Source of the DNA: Streptomyces sp. SUK 48
Lineage (GTDB): Bacteria; Actinomycetota; Actinomycetes; Streptomycetales; Streptomycetaceae
Direction of reading: 5' to 3'
DNA: 64,000 nt
Assembly (NCBI RefSeq): GCF_009650765.1
Contig: NZ_CP045740.1
Span: 4,378,001 to 4,442,000 of the forward strand
Below are positions 1 to 7,821 of the stretch, one piece after another. The position numbers and the translations under genes are program-made. The notes under the pieces are model-generated. The model had not been told where the DNA came from. It did not search any database and was given only the letters and a program-made list of their open reading frames with translations. Position 1 is the stretch's first letter, and every line of letters starts with the position of its first letter.

Positions 1-296
1 CATTCGGTGATGCGGGGGTTGAGCAGAACGACCGGGGGTGCGGCGGGGTCGGCGGGCCGGACGACGGCAGCGGCCCGGGCGATGCCGATCTGTGGTGCGG
101 CGATGCCCATGCCCTTGGCGAAGGGGTGGACCTGTCCGATGCGCTCCATCGAGGTGAACAGCTTCTCGACGACCTGCTCGGCGGCCTCACGCTCGGTCGG
201 CAGGTCGAAGGGGCGGGCGGGCTCGGCGAGGACGGGGGCGCCGTGCTGCACGACTCCGAGATCACGCATCTGCTCGCTGGGCCGCACCTCGATCAC
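1..296 (-). CDS. def: Peptide deformylase, N-terminal part (runs off the window)
   Basis: The product removes the formyl group from the N-terminal Met of new proteins in the cytoplasm. Reading leftward from GTG at 296, 98 residues are visible. They include the family motif I, GMGIAAPQIG, at about residues 68-77 (consensus GxGxAAxQ). The metal-binding EGCLS and HExxH motifs would lie beyond the window edge. The GTG overlaps the stop of the upstream regulator by four bases (GTGA) and GGGGAG lies just upstream, so the two genes are probably co-transcribed and translationally coupled. The position outside the usual def-fmt context suggests a secondary deformylase, which is inference. Confidence 0.8.
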   Translation of the reverse strand, partial: MIEVRPSEQMRDLGVVQHGAPVLAEPARPFDLPTEREAAEQVVEKLFTSMERIGQVHPFAKGMGIAAPQIGIARAAAVVRPADPAAPPVVLLNPRITE

Positions 297-1264
297 CTGA
301 ACTCCCCTTGGCTTGTGTCACGTTCGGGACGGGTCCGAAATCGCCATTCCAGACGGTACCGGGCGTGGAGGGCAGGTGTGGACGTGCTCCAGGAGAAGAC
401 GCTTACCCCGTCCTCGTTGCGCCGGATCGGGGCGGTCCGCAAGGGTGCCGCCTCGGCGGTCATGGAGGTCTCGGTGCCCCACACCGTGGGATCGAGTGCG
501 GCGGGGAAAGCGAGTTCGACCTCCAGGTGCTCGGTGGGCAGGCGGACGGCGCGCTGGAACCAGCGGCCCCACTTCTCGTCGCCCGCCGAGTAGGCGTACT
601 CGATCCACACCGACTCGCCCGGGTGCAGCGGGTACCGGCCCTGGCCGTTCTCGAAGAGCAGCCAGACTTCCTTGAAGGCGTCGCGGTCGTGCTTGGCCTG
701 CCAGCGCATGTCCTCCCCGTGGCACGTGGCCGTCAGGGCGAGTTCGTCCCAGGTCAGCGGGTGCTCGCGGTAGTGGGCGTTGGAGCGCTCGGGCTCGCCA
801 GGGTAGCGGTCGACGCTGATGCGGATCAGGTAGCGGGTGATCGGCTCGCTGCCGGTGTTCCGCAGCAGTCGGCGCATCGTCAGCCGGTACTGACGCCCGT
901 CGTAGTCCAGGCGTGCGGCGTCGTGCTCGACGACGATGGCCGAGCCCGTCGCGTACGGCTGCTCGGCCCGGCGGGGCGGGGGTGGGGCTGCCGAGGGTGC
1001 CGTGCGGGCCTTTGCCGTCTCGAAGTCGAGCCAGCGTTTCCACAGGGCCTTGCCCGCATTCAGGATGTCCTCTGCACGGCGGGCGAAGTCCTCGGTCGGC
1101 TTGTGCCGCCCGGATTCGACGTGGCTGACGTAGGACGGGTCGAAGCCCATCCTGCGGGCCAGCTCCCGCTTGGACAGCCCCCGCACCTCACGCCAGTAGG
1201 CGACCTCCGCCGCGAACGCCTCGGCGGCCTGCTCAACCGTCGAAGCGTCGTCCCGCGCGTCCAT
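293..1264 (-). CDS. XRE-family helix-turn-helix regulator
   Basis: A 323-aa protein with an N-terminal Cro/CI-type HTH at about residues 20-75 (LSKRELARRMGFDPSYVSHV). The following roughly 240 residues are rich in aromatic and charged residues and match no domain I can name. I chose ATG at 1264, which follows a GGGGG stretch; an in-frame TTG one codon upstream is possible. The gene ends four bases inside the deformylase start, implying one transcript. A 7+7 inverted repeat at 1293-1324, between this gene and the divergent glycosyltransferase cluster, is a candidate operator for it. Regulation of the neighbouring cluster is inferred from position only. Confidence 0.8.
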   Translation of the reverse strand: MDARDDASTVEQAAEAFAAEVAYWREVRGLSKRELARRMGFDPSYVSHVESGRHKPTEDFARRAEDILNAGKALWKRWLDFETAKARTAPSAAPPPPRRAEQPYATGSAIVVEHDAARLDYDGRQYRLTMRRLLRNTGSEPITRYLIRISVDRYPGEPERSNAHYREHPLTWDELALTATCHGEDMRWQAKHDRDAFKEVWLLFENGQGRYPLHPGESVWIEYAYSAGDEKWGRWFQRAVRLPTEHLEVELAFPAALDPTVWGTETSMTAEAAPLRTAPIRRNEDGVSVFSWSTSTPALHARYRLEWRFRTRPERDTSQGEFR

Positions 1265-1292
1265 CAAAGCCCCCGCTCTGGCTGCCGGATGA

Positions 1293-1324
1293 GATGAATG
1301 AACCGTGAGTGACCTCGATTCATC
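1293..1324. promoter_or_regulatory. Candidate operator between divergent genes
   Basis: GATGAAT (1293-1299) and ATTCATC (1318-1324) form an inverted repeat with an 18-bp spacer in the only intergenic space between the XRE regulator and the rightward glycosyltransferase cluster. No convincing promoter hexamers are visible. Confidence 0.3.
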
Positions 1325-1408
1325 ATTCTGTCACGCTCCCGCTTGCCGGTTCCCTTCCTTCACCAGCCCGGTTCGAGTTCCGGGCTTCCGTGAGGGAGGG
1401 CCCCAGCG

Positions 1409-2563
1409 ATGCGTGTGCTGTACCTGCTCAACGTCTCCAACGCCAGTCGGCTGACCGCCGACTCCGGCTTCACCTTCGCCGACCTGCTCGCCCCGGCCAT
1501 GGCCGACGCCGGGGCCGAGGTGACCGTGGCCTCCCCGGTCCCGGCCGGCGATGCCCGCGTGCACTTCGCGCCCACCGCCTCGCCGTCCACCAAGTACCGA
1601 GCCCGCTTCGACCCTGGCATGGATGCCCTGGTCGCACTGATGCGCGAATGGCGGCCCGAGGTGGTGGTGGCCAATCAGGTAGAGGCCGCCCCCGCAGTGC
1701 GGGCCGCGCTGCTGGAGGCCAAGGTGGACGCGCGGATCGCCGGGTACTGCCACTACCTGCCGTTCTCCTTCACCAGCAACGGCATGCTGGAGCTGGACCC
1801 GGCGATGAACGGCGGCGGCCTCGGCCGCAGCGTACTGCTGGCCTTCGCGGCTGGTCTCGCGGCCTGCGACCGCGTGCTGGTCCACTCCTCCACCGCTGCC
1901 TCGTGGGTCACCGCAGCCGCCGCCCGCACCAGCGTCGAACTCGGCGAGAAACTGCACGTCGTCCCTGCCCCCAGGGACGGGATCCTGGTGCGTGACCCGG
2001 CTGACATCACCCCGCCCGGGGGCCGGGCTACCGGCATCTACAACCACCGCCTGTACGCGCACTACGGCACCGCCCGCTTCACCCAGCTCGCCCGCCGCCT
2101 CGTCGCCGAGGCCCCGGTGCGGCTCACGGTGATGGACCTGTTCGGCACCCGCAGCCCCGAGCGCATTCGCCTCGACCCCAGCCCCGAGAGGCACCTGGAG
2201 GCACTCGCAGCCGTGGACGGCGTCACGGTCGCCTCCGACCAGGACGACCGCGTGCGCTACCGCAACCTGCTGGCCGGCGCCCACTTCGGCATCGCCCCCT
2301 TCCGCCCCGGCTGTCCCTGGTCGATGTCGGTGATCGACTGCCAGGCGATGGGCCTGCCCGTGATCGGGCCGCGCACCGGCTGGCTGGCCGAACACATCGA
2401 CGCAGAGCTGCTCTTCGACACCGACGACCAAGCCGTCCAGATCGCCGAGCGCCTCGCAACCGACCCGGAGTTCTACCTGGTGCACGCCAAGCGCGCGCAC
2501 GCCTCCACCGCCGACCTCACACCCGCGATGGTTGCCGCCCGCTACCTGGAGGCGATCGCATGA
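1409..2563 (+). CDS. GT-B type glycosyltransferase (family 4-like)
   Basis: A 384-aa cytoplasmic protein starting at ATG 1409 behind GGGAGGG. The N-terminal Rossmann-like opening (MRVLYLLNVSNASRL) and the C-terminal part (CPWSMSVIDCQAMGLPVIGP, then a segment reading LLFDTDDQAV) match the layout of family-4 retaining glycosyltransferases, where a late E/D-rich segment holds the nucleotide sugar. The canonical EX7E glutamates are not both obvious; D and Q occupy the area. It is the first of four genes that overlap by 4 bp each (ATGA junctions), so they are one translationally coupled operon. Donor and acceptor cannot be told from the sequence. Confidence 0.7.
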   Translation: MRVLYLLNVSNASRLTADSGFTFADLLAPAMADAGAEVTVASPVPAGDARVHFAPTASPSTKYRARFDPGMDALVALMREWRPEVVVANQVEAAPAVRAALLEAKVDARIAGYCHYLPFSFTSNGMLELDPAMNGGGLGRSVLLAFAAGLAACDRVLVHSSTAASWVTAAAARTSVELGEKLHVVPAPRDGILVRDPADITPPGGRATGIYNHRLYAHYGTARFTQLARRLVAEAPVRLTVMDLFGTRSPERIRLDPSPERHLEALAAVDGVTVASDQDDRVRYRNLLAGAHFGIAPFRPGCPWSMSVIDCQAMGLPVIGPRTGWLAEHIDAELLFDTDDQAVQIAERLATDPEFYLVHAKRAHASTADLTPAMVAARYLEAIA

Positions 2564-3264
2564 CCAGCTTCGACGTGGTCCAGCTCTCCTACGACGAGCC
2601 GCTCGCCGACGCCCTGCACACCCGTCTCACCCGCGTGCTGGGCAGCACCACCAAGCGCCTGCACGGAGTGCGCGGAATGCGCCGCGCCTACCGGCTCACC
2701 GCCGAACTGGTCGACACCGACCAGTTCTTCCTCGCCGACGGAGACTTCGCCATCGACCCGGAATTCCCCGTCACCACGGTGGAGCCGCTGGCCGAAGGCG
2801 TGTCGATGCGAGTCTGGCGAGCCATCAACCCGGTCAACGGCCTCACCTACGGCTACGGCGGACTCAAACTGATCCGGGCCACCGCCCTGCGCGAGATGGG
2901 CCAAGCCGTCGACGTACTGGCCGCGCTGCCCGGCCGGGTCGAGTTCAGCCGACGGACAGCCGGAATCACGCTGTTCAACCAGACCCCGTTCCACTCATGG
3001 AAGGCGGGCTTCCGCGAGTGCGCGATGCTCGCTCGCGGTAGCGAGTACGGCATGACCGACGCCTCCGCCCGAGAACGCATCACCGCTTGGACGGCCAGCA
3101 GGCACGGCGACTTCGCCACCTACGCGGCGGCCGGCGCCCGCGACGGGCTCACCTTTGCCCGCAACGCGGCACGCGATTCCCAGCGCTTCGAGACACTCAA
3201 CGACCCGTCCTGGCTGTACCAGCACTTCACCGCGCTGCACGGAGAACAGGCGGTCGCCGGATGA
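2560..3264 (+). CDS. Unrecognised protein, possible GT-A glycosyltransferase
   Basis: A 234-aa protein whose ATG overlaps the preceding stop by 4 bp. I do not recognise the family with certainty. The segment TDQFFLADGDFAID at about residues 48-61 contains a DxD-like DGD after a hydrophobic strand, and YGYGGLKLIR at about 100 resembles the GG-containing acceptor region of GT-A enzymes. These suggest a small metal-dependent transferase. No signal peptide or membrane segment is visible. Location between two glycosyltransferase genes, with coupled start and stop, supports a role in the same glycan pathway. It could instead be an accessory protein without catalytic activity. Confidence 0.5.
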   Translation: MTSFDVVQLSYDEPLADALHTRLTRVLGSTTKRLHGVRGMRRAYRLTAELVDTDQFFLADGDFAIDPEFPVTTVEPLAEGVSMRVWRAINPVNGLTYGYGGLKLIRATALREMGQAVDVLAALPGRVEFSRRTAGITLFNQTPFHSWKAGFRECAMLARGSEYGMTDASARERITAWTASRHGDFATYAAAGARDGLTFARNAARDSQRFETLNDPSWLYQHFTALHGEQAVAG

Positions 3265-4490
3265 GCGCGGGCGACAGGCCGCTCGTGTTGATCGAGCCGT
3301 ACGCGCACCGCGGGGGCGGGCACCACCAGCGCACGCTGGCCGCGCTCGCCGCCAGCAGGCCCGGCAGCCTCGTCATCGCCCCCGGCGGCCCGCCCGCCGA
3401 CCTGGCCCTACCCGGGACGCGAGTCGTCTCCGACACCGTCGGCGTACTCGCGGCCGTTCTGGCGGCAGGCGCGCGTGCGGCCGAGCGCGCATCGGCCGCC
3501 GGGCGCCGAGCCTTCGCCTCCCAACGGTTGCCGCCCACGGTTCGCAGGTTCCCTCACCAGGTCACCCTCCTCGCCCGCTGCCTGGCCGAGGCGGCGTGTC
3601 TCCGTACCGGCCGCCGCCTCGCCCCGGACGCCGCGTCGGTGGTGATCCTCAGCGCGAGCGAAGCCCTCCACGGTGCCGCTGCCCTGCTCGGCGGCACCAC
3701 GCACCTTCGGTTCGTCCACGAGATGGTCACCACCGAAGACCTCCCGGTGAGACTGCTGGGCCGCATCACCCAGCACGGCGAGAAGCGGGTGATCGCGCTG
3801 TACCCGACCACCGCCGTCCACGAGCAGTTCGCTCTGGCCTTCCCGCACCTGCCGGGCCAGGTGCGGACCTTCGCGGTCGACGACGGCCTGCGACTGACCG
3901 ACGCCGAACGCGCCGGCGCCCGGACCGCCTTCACGATCCCGCAAAACGCGAAGGCGGTGTGCCTGGTCGGCGGCTGGTGGCCGTACAAGGACATCGCCGC
4001 CCTCGACGCCGCCCTCGCCCGCCTGACCAACCCGCTACACGTCCTGGTGTGCGGCACCCCGCTGGACGACACCGTGCTCGAACGCTGGCATCAGCTGACC
4101 AACGTCCGCCTCCACACGGTGCCCGGACCGGTCGCCGAACCAGTCCTGCGGCTCGTGTACGCCGCCGCCGACGCCGCACTCGTCGCCCGCCGCCCCGACG
4201 TGCGCAAGGAATCCGGACTGGTCATGGACGCCGCCCGCCTCGGCGTCCCCCTGATCGTCTCCACCCACGACCCCGTTCTCACCACCCGGCTGGCCGACCA
4301 GCCGTGGGCACGGCTCTATAAGGCCGGCGACGCCGATGCCCTTGCCACAGCCCTGGACGGCCTCACCCACGTGGTGCCCGAGCAGCCCGGACTCCAGGCA
4401 CCCCGCCGCCTCGGCATGCATCCGGCGGACGAGCAAGTCGCCTTCCTCACCGACACGTACACCCGACTGCAGGCCCAGGAGCAGGCATGA
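3261..4490 (+). CDS. GT-B type glycosyltransferase
   Basis: A 409-aa protein. The frame stays open further upstream, but ATG 3261, which overlaps the previous stop (ATGA), gives a sensible N-terminus (PLVLIEPYAHRGGGHHQRTL) with the glycine-rich loop typical of the N-terminal domain of GT-B enzymes. The C-terminal half has VCLVGGWWPYKD (the start of the nucleotide-binding domain), PLHVLVCGTP and RKESGLVMDAARLGVPLIV (about 313-331), which resembles the E-x7-E region of family 4 transferases. It is the third gene of the coupled operon. Substrate unknown. Confidence 0.65.
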   Translation: MSAGDRPLVLIEPYAHRGGGHHQRTLAALAASRPGSLVIAPGGPPADLALPGTRVVSDTVGVLAAVLAAGARAAERASAAGRRAFASQRLPPTVRRFPHQVTLLARCLAEAACLRTGRRLAPDAASVVILSASEALHGAAALLGGTTHLRFVHEMVTTEDLPVRLLGRITQHGEKRVIALYPTTAVHEQFALAFPHLPGQVRTFAVDDGLRLTDAERAGARTAFTIPQNAKAVCLVGGWWPYKDIAALDAALARLTNPLHVLVCGTPLDDTVLERWHQLTNVRLHTVPGPVAEPVLRLVYAAADAALVARRPDVRKESGLVMDAARLGVPLIVSTHDPVLTTRLADQPWARLYKAGDADALATALDGLTHVVPEQPGLQAPRRLGMHPADEQVAFLTDTYTRLQAQEQA

Positions 4491-5380
4491 CCTTCGTACC
4501 TCCCGTACTGATCGCGGTCATCGGACCCGTCGAACCGGCCCTGCTCGCCGCGTGGACCTCCCACTACCGCGCACTCGGCATCGATCGCTTCCACGTCGCC
4601 TTCCACTTCCCCGACCACGTCCCCAGCCCCTGGCGGCACCAGCTGATCGCGGCCAGCCACGAACTCGGCATCGTCCCGGCACAGATCAGCACCGGGCCAT
4701 GGCACGAGCACACGAACAGCCAGCTCCGCGACAGCCTGCGCGAGCAGGCCGGACGCGGTTGGCACCTGCTCGCCGACTCCGACGAGTTCCAGTCCTACCC
4801 CGCCCCGCTGGCCGAAGTAGTGGCCCAGGCCGAAGCGACCAGGCAGAACGTGGTCGGCGGGCTGCTGCTCGACCGCGTCTCGAACGACGGCCGCCTGACC
4901 CCCTGGCAGCCGGAAATCGGACTGGACCGGACCTACCCGCTCGGCGGCCACGTCACCCACCGGCTCCTCAAAGGCGACCCGCGCAAGATCGTCCTCGCCC
5001 AGTCCTCGGTGACCGTGGCGTCCGGCAACCACCGCGCACCGGGACACAAGCCCGATCCGGACTCGCTCGCGTGCGTGCACCACTTCAAGTGGCGCTCCGG
5101 CGTTCTGGACGACCTCAGGCGACGGGCCGACCAGTTCACCTCCGGCGCCTGGGCCGAGCACACCCCAGCCGTCCGCAGCGAGGCATCCCGCCTGTTGCAG
5201 CACGTCGACCGCTACCGCGGCCGGATCGACGTCGCCGATCCCCGCCTGGCCTTCCGCCGCGTCATCCTCGACCGTCTGCCCAACGGCTGGACCGCCGAAG
5301 CCGCCAAGATCGCCACGACCTGGCACCCGCCCACGCATCAGAGCCAGTCCGGCTCCACGATCTCCTCGCCCTCGCTCTGA
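4487..5380 (+). CDS. Glycosyltransferase family 2/92-like protein
   Basis: A 297-aa protein coupled to the preceding gene (4-bp overlap). The pattern LLADSDEFQSYP at about residues 96-107 is the DxDE core of the Glyco_tranf_2_4/GT92-type family, and ACVHHFKWRSGV at about 193-204 gives the H-x-K type metal/acceptor region seen in these enzymes. The N-terminal IAVIGPVEP...LLAAWTSHYRALGIDRFHV fits the usual 'stay at home and change hands' opening. It ends 43 bp inside the oppositely oriented kinase gene, so the C-terminal 14 residues are encoded antisense to that gene. Confidence 0.65.
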   Translation: MTFVPPVLIAVIGPVEPALLAAWTSHYRALGIDRFHVAFHFPDHVPSPWRHQLIAASHELGIVPAQISTGPWHEHTNSQLRDSLREQAGRGWHLLADSDEFQSYPAPLAEVVAQAEATRQNVVGGLLLDRVSNDGRLTPWQPEIGLDRTYPLGGHVTHRLLKGDPRKIVLAQSSVTVASGNHRAPGHKPDPDSLACVHHFKWRSGVLDDLRRRADQFTSGAWAEHTPAVRSEASRLLQHVDRYRGRIDVADPRLAFRRVILDRLPNGWTAEAAKIATTWHPPTHQSQSGSTISSPSL

Positions 5381-5844
5381 GGCGCCTCGAAGCGGACGAA
5401 GAAGTCGTCCAGGGCCTCCGGCGTCACGACCAGCGCGTTCGCGTCCTCCCGCTCGTTGCGCTTCGCCAGCCTGCGCAGCAGCTCGTCGCGTTCCACCGGG
5501 AAGTAGAGCAGCCGCCACCGTCCGCCGGCCGACTCCACCAGCTCCTTCATCGCCTCGCGATCCTTACGCGGCCACAGCCCGTGGTCCCACACCACGTCCC
5601 GGCCCTCGGCGACCAGCTCGGCCAGCCGCCGGTGCAGCTCGGCGACGACCGGAGCCTCCTTCTCGAAGTAGGTGTTCTCGGGATAGTCGACGCCGTACCG
5701 GCCGTGCCGCTGGTGGACCACCTCGTCCACCGAAAGCCGCACAGCACCTTCAGGCTCCAGCTTCCGCTGGGCATAGGTGGTCTTCCCCGAGCCGGTGAGC
5801 CCCACCAGCAAGAACACCACCGGAGTGCACTCGGCCACCGCCAA
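5338..5844 (-). CDS. P-loop kinase-like ATPase (AAA_33 / Zeta-like fold)
   Basis: A 168-aa protein beginning MAVAECTPVVFLLVG. Walker A is GLTGSGKTTYA at residues 15-25 and RLSVDEVVHQRHG supplies the acidic catalytic Asp at about residue 39. A lid-like R-x6-R segment lies near LLRRLAKRNERED. The layout fits small nucleoside/antibiotic/polynucleotide kinases of the AAA_33 family. The substrate is unknown; there is no antitoxin-like partner, which argues against a zeta toxin pair. The gene is convergent with the glycosyltransferase operon and overlaps it by 43 bp, so the two transcripts could interfere. Confidence 0.65.
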   Translation of the reverse strand: MAVAECTPVVFLLVGLTGSGKTTYAQRKLEPEGAVRLSVDEVVHQRHGRYGVDYPENTYFEKEAPVVAELHRRLAELVAEGRDVVWDHGLWPRKDREAMKELVESAGGRWRLLYFPVERDELLRRLAKRNEREDANALVVTPEALDDFFVRFEAPQSEGEEIVEPDWL

Positions 5845-5938
5845 CTCCCCTCAACATCACCAGCGTTCTCCGGCCAGTCTGCCACCACCCGCCGACCCCC
5901 ACCCGGTCCCTTGCCGTCACCACCCGAAGGAGCCGCCC

Positions 5939-6856
5939 ATGCCCTCCTCCGTTCTCGCCCGCGCGCTGCGGGCCTACGTCCGCCACGCCCCCGGAACCGT
6001 GGGCAAGGCACGGCTCGTCGGCTGCTTCCTCGACGAGCACCTGCGAACCCATCCCGTCCACACCGCCGTCCGGCTGCGGTCCGGTGACGTGGTCACCGTC
6101 ACCACCAGCGACGTCATCCAGCGCTACCAGTACCTGTTCGGCGAGTGGGAGCCGAACCTGAGCGCCTTCCTGCGCGACCGTCTCCAGCCCGGGGACACCT
6201 TCATCGACGTCGGAGCCCACCGCGGCGCGTTCAGCCTCCTCGCCTCCCGTGCAGTCGGCCCCCATGGCCGCGTCGTGGCCATCGAGCCCTCCCCGCAGTT
6301 CCACGACGACCTGAGTGCTGCGGCCACCGCCAACCACCGCACCAACATCCAAACTGTCCGTTCCGCCGCCTCCGACACCCCCGGCACGCTGACCCTCTAC
6401 CTGGAGGACCCCGCCAACCTCGGCCACACCAGCGCCGTCCAGCCCCGTCATGTCCACGCGGCCTTCGAGGTGCCCACCGCACCTCTGATCGACCTGGTCA
6501 GCCAGGCCGAATTCGCCGCCACCCGGATCATCAAGATCGACGTCGAAGGTGCGGAAGCAGCAGCGATCCGAGGACTTCTGCCCGCGCTCCCACACCTCCG
6601 CGACGACGCGGAACTCGTTGTGGAAGTCACCCCCAGGCTCCTGGCCAAGCAGGGCGAGAAAGCGGCCGACGTCATCGACAGCCTGCGCGAGCATGGCTAC
6701 CACGTCTACACGATCAACAACGACTACGACCCGGCTACCTACCCCCGGACCATGCGCCTACCGCAGCCGCCCGTCCGGTGCACCGAAACCCCGAAGGACT
6801 TGACCGACCTGGTCTTCTCCCGCACCGACGCCGATCACCTCACGCTCGGGCGCTGA
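5939..6856 (+). CDS. FkbM-family SAM-dependent methyltransferase
   Basis: A 305-aa protein. ATG 5939 follows GAAGGAG at good spacing; the frame is open upstream but there it would overlap the kinase start. Motif I is FIDVGAHRGAFSLLA at about residues 85-99 (SAM-binding E/DxGxxxG) and VVAIEPSPQ at about 111-119 is the acidic loop. IIKIDVEGAEAAAIRGL at about 198-214 is the hallmark of FkbM proteins. FkbM enzymes O-methylate sugars or polyketide hydroxyls, so methylation of the glycan made by the upstream transferases is a reasonable inference. Confidence 0.8.
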   Translation: MPSSVLARALRAYVRHAPGTVGKARLVGCFLDEHLRTHPVHTAVRLRSGDVVTVTTSDVIQRYQYLFGEWEPNLSAFLRDRLQPGDTFIDVGAHRGAFSLLASRAVGPHGRVVAIEPSPQFHDDLSAAATANHRTNIQTVRSAASDTPGTLTLYLEDPANLGHTSAVQPRHVHAAFEVPTAPLIDLVSQAEFAATRIIKIDVEGAEAAAIRGLLPALPHLRDDAELVVEVTPRLLAKQGEKAADVIDSLREHGYHVYTINNDYDPATYPRTMRLPQPPVRCTETPKDLTDLVFSRTDADHLTLGR

Positions 6857-6950
6857 GCTGAACCCGCACTCTCCGTGGGGTGGGGCCAGTCTGAGCCTCC
6901 TACCTAGACCGTTCGACATCTTCCGGCACGATGACAAGGAGTGGGCACTG

Positions 6951-7424
6951 ATGAACGCCAGCGTCATGAACAGCCGCAACGCGGTCTGTGTGATCGTCCA
7001 CGACAGCGCCGCCGACATGGTCGCCGCCGTGCTCTACGCCGCCCGCAACTGGTCTCCGCAGCCCGCCTGGACCCTACCCGGCGGCAAGGCCGAACCGGGC
7101 GAAGCCCTGGACGAGGCCGCCGCCCGCGAACTCAAGGAGGAGACCGGCCTGCTCGTCGACCCGGCCGGCCTGGTACTCGTTCACGTCATCCACGTAGAAC
7201 AGGGCTGGGACCAGGCTGGGCAGTTCGTCCTCTTCGTCTTCGCCACCGACACGTGGACCGGTGAACTGACCAACACCGAGCCGGACAAGCACCTGACGGT
7301 CCAGTGGGTCACCGCGAACAGCATGCCCGAGCCCGCGTTCCCGACCACCACACAGGCCCTGGCCGCATACCGGGACGGAGGGCCCGCCTTCTCCCGCCAC
7401 GGGTGGTCGGTCCCCGCGACTTAA
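6951..7424 (+). CDS. Nudix hydrolase
   Basis: A 157-aa protein starting at ATG 6951, nine bases after AAGGAG. The Nudix box runs from about residue 43 (GGKAEPGEALDEAAARELKE followed by ETGL) and fits Gx5Ex7REUxEExGU completely. WVTANSMPEPAFP follows near the C-terminus, as in MutT-like proteins. Such enzymes hydrolyse nucleoside diphosphates linked to another moiety; the substrate could be a nucleotide sugar given the neighbouring glycosyltransferases. It is the last gene before the hairpin array and the mobile element. Confidence 0.85.
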   Translation: MNASVMNSRNAVCVIVHDSAADMVAAVLYAARNWSPQPAWTLPGGKAEPGEALDEAAARELKEETGLLVDPAGLVLVHVIHVEQGWDQAGQFVLFVFATDTWTGELTNTEPDKHLTVQWVTANSMPEPAFPTTTQALAAYRDGGPAFSRHGWSVPAT

Positions 7425-7498
7425 AGAGCGGCCTCAAGGCCGGCTGTGCACGCAGGACCAGTTTCTGTGTGCGCCGGCCAACGGAGAACAATGCCCGT

Positions 7499-7748
7499 GC
7501 AGCGCGTGGTCTCCCGATTCGGGAGACCACGCGCTGCGCTTCTGTTCCCCGAGGGAACACCGGACCAGTTCCTTTAGGGAACACGGGGACGTCCAGTCTG
7601 GAAACGCTGACCGTGTCCACTGATTGGACATCGGCGCTGTTCCGATTCGGAACACGCCGCGTGTCCCTTTTCGGGACAAGCCCCGTTTCCCGACCCGGGA
7701 CGCCGTGCGTGTTCAGAGACTGAGCGCAGCGTGGTTCAGGAACTGAAC
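7499..7748. repeat. Array of ten heterogeneous short hairpins at ~24-nt pitch
   Basis: Loop centres fall at 7518, 7551, 7575, 7597, 7622, 7646, 7670, 7694, 7718 and 7741, so the last six are 24, 24, 24, 24 and 23 nt apart. The first has an 18-bp perfect stem (7499-7516 with 7520-7537, loop ATT). The others have 4-7 bp stems: TGTTCCC/GGGAACA, GTTCCT/GGGAAC, TCCA/TGGA, TGTCCA/TGGACA, TGTTCCG/CGGAACA, TGTCCC/GGGACA, TCCCG/CGGGA, GTTCAG/CTGAGC and GTTCAG/CTGAAC. Loops are 3 nt, or 5 nt with a mismatch closing 3 nt. Stem sequences vary but stay complementary, which indicates selection on folding rather than on a protein site. It lies downstream of both the Nudix gene and the relaxase gene. The first hairpin may also act as a terminator. 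Function unknown. Confidence 0.85.
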
Positions 7749-7821
7749 GGCCCTCGGCGGAGAGGCTCACCCTCGGTCGCTGGGCGGGCGGTGCGGTGGT
7801 GACTCGTTCTGGGGTTGGGTG

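Noticed and set aside
308..1297. Plus-strand open frame antisense to the XRE regulator
   Set aside because: The minus strand carries a clear HTH and a coupled downstream gene; the plus product is Gly/Val/Arg-rich with no domain.
5338..5844. Zeta toxin of a toxin-antitoxin pair
   Set aside because: The P-loop kinase fold fits, but no antitoxin-sized partner gene is adjacent in the same direction.
7499..7748. CRISPR array
   Set aside because: The units are not identical repeats with unique spacers; each unit is itself a palindrome with different sequence, and no cas gene is near.
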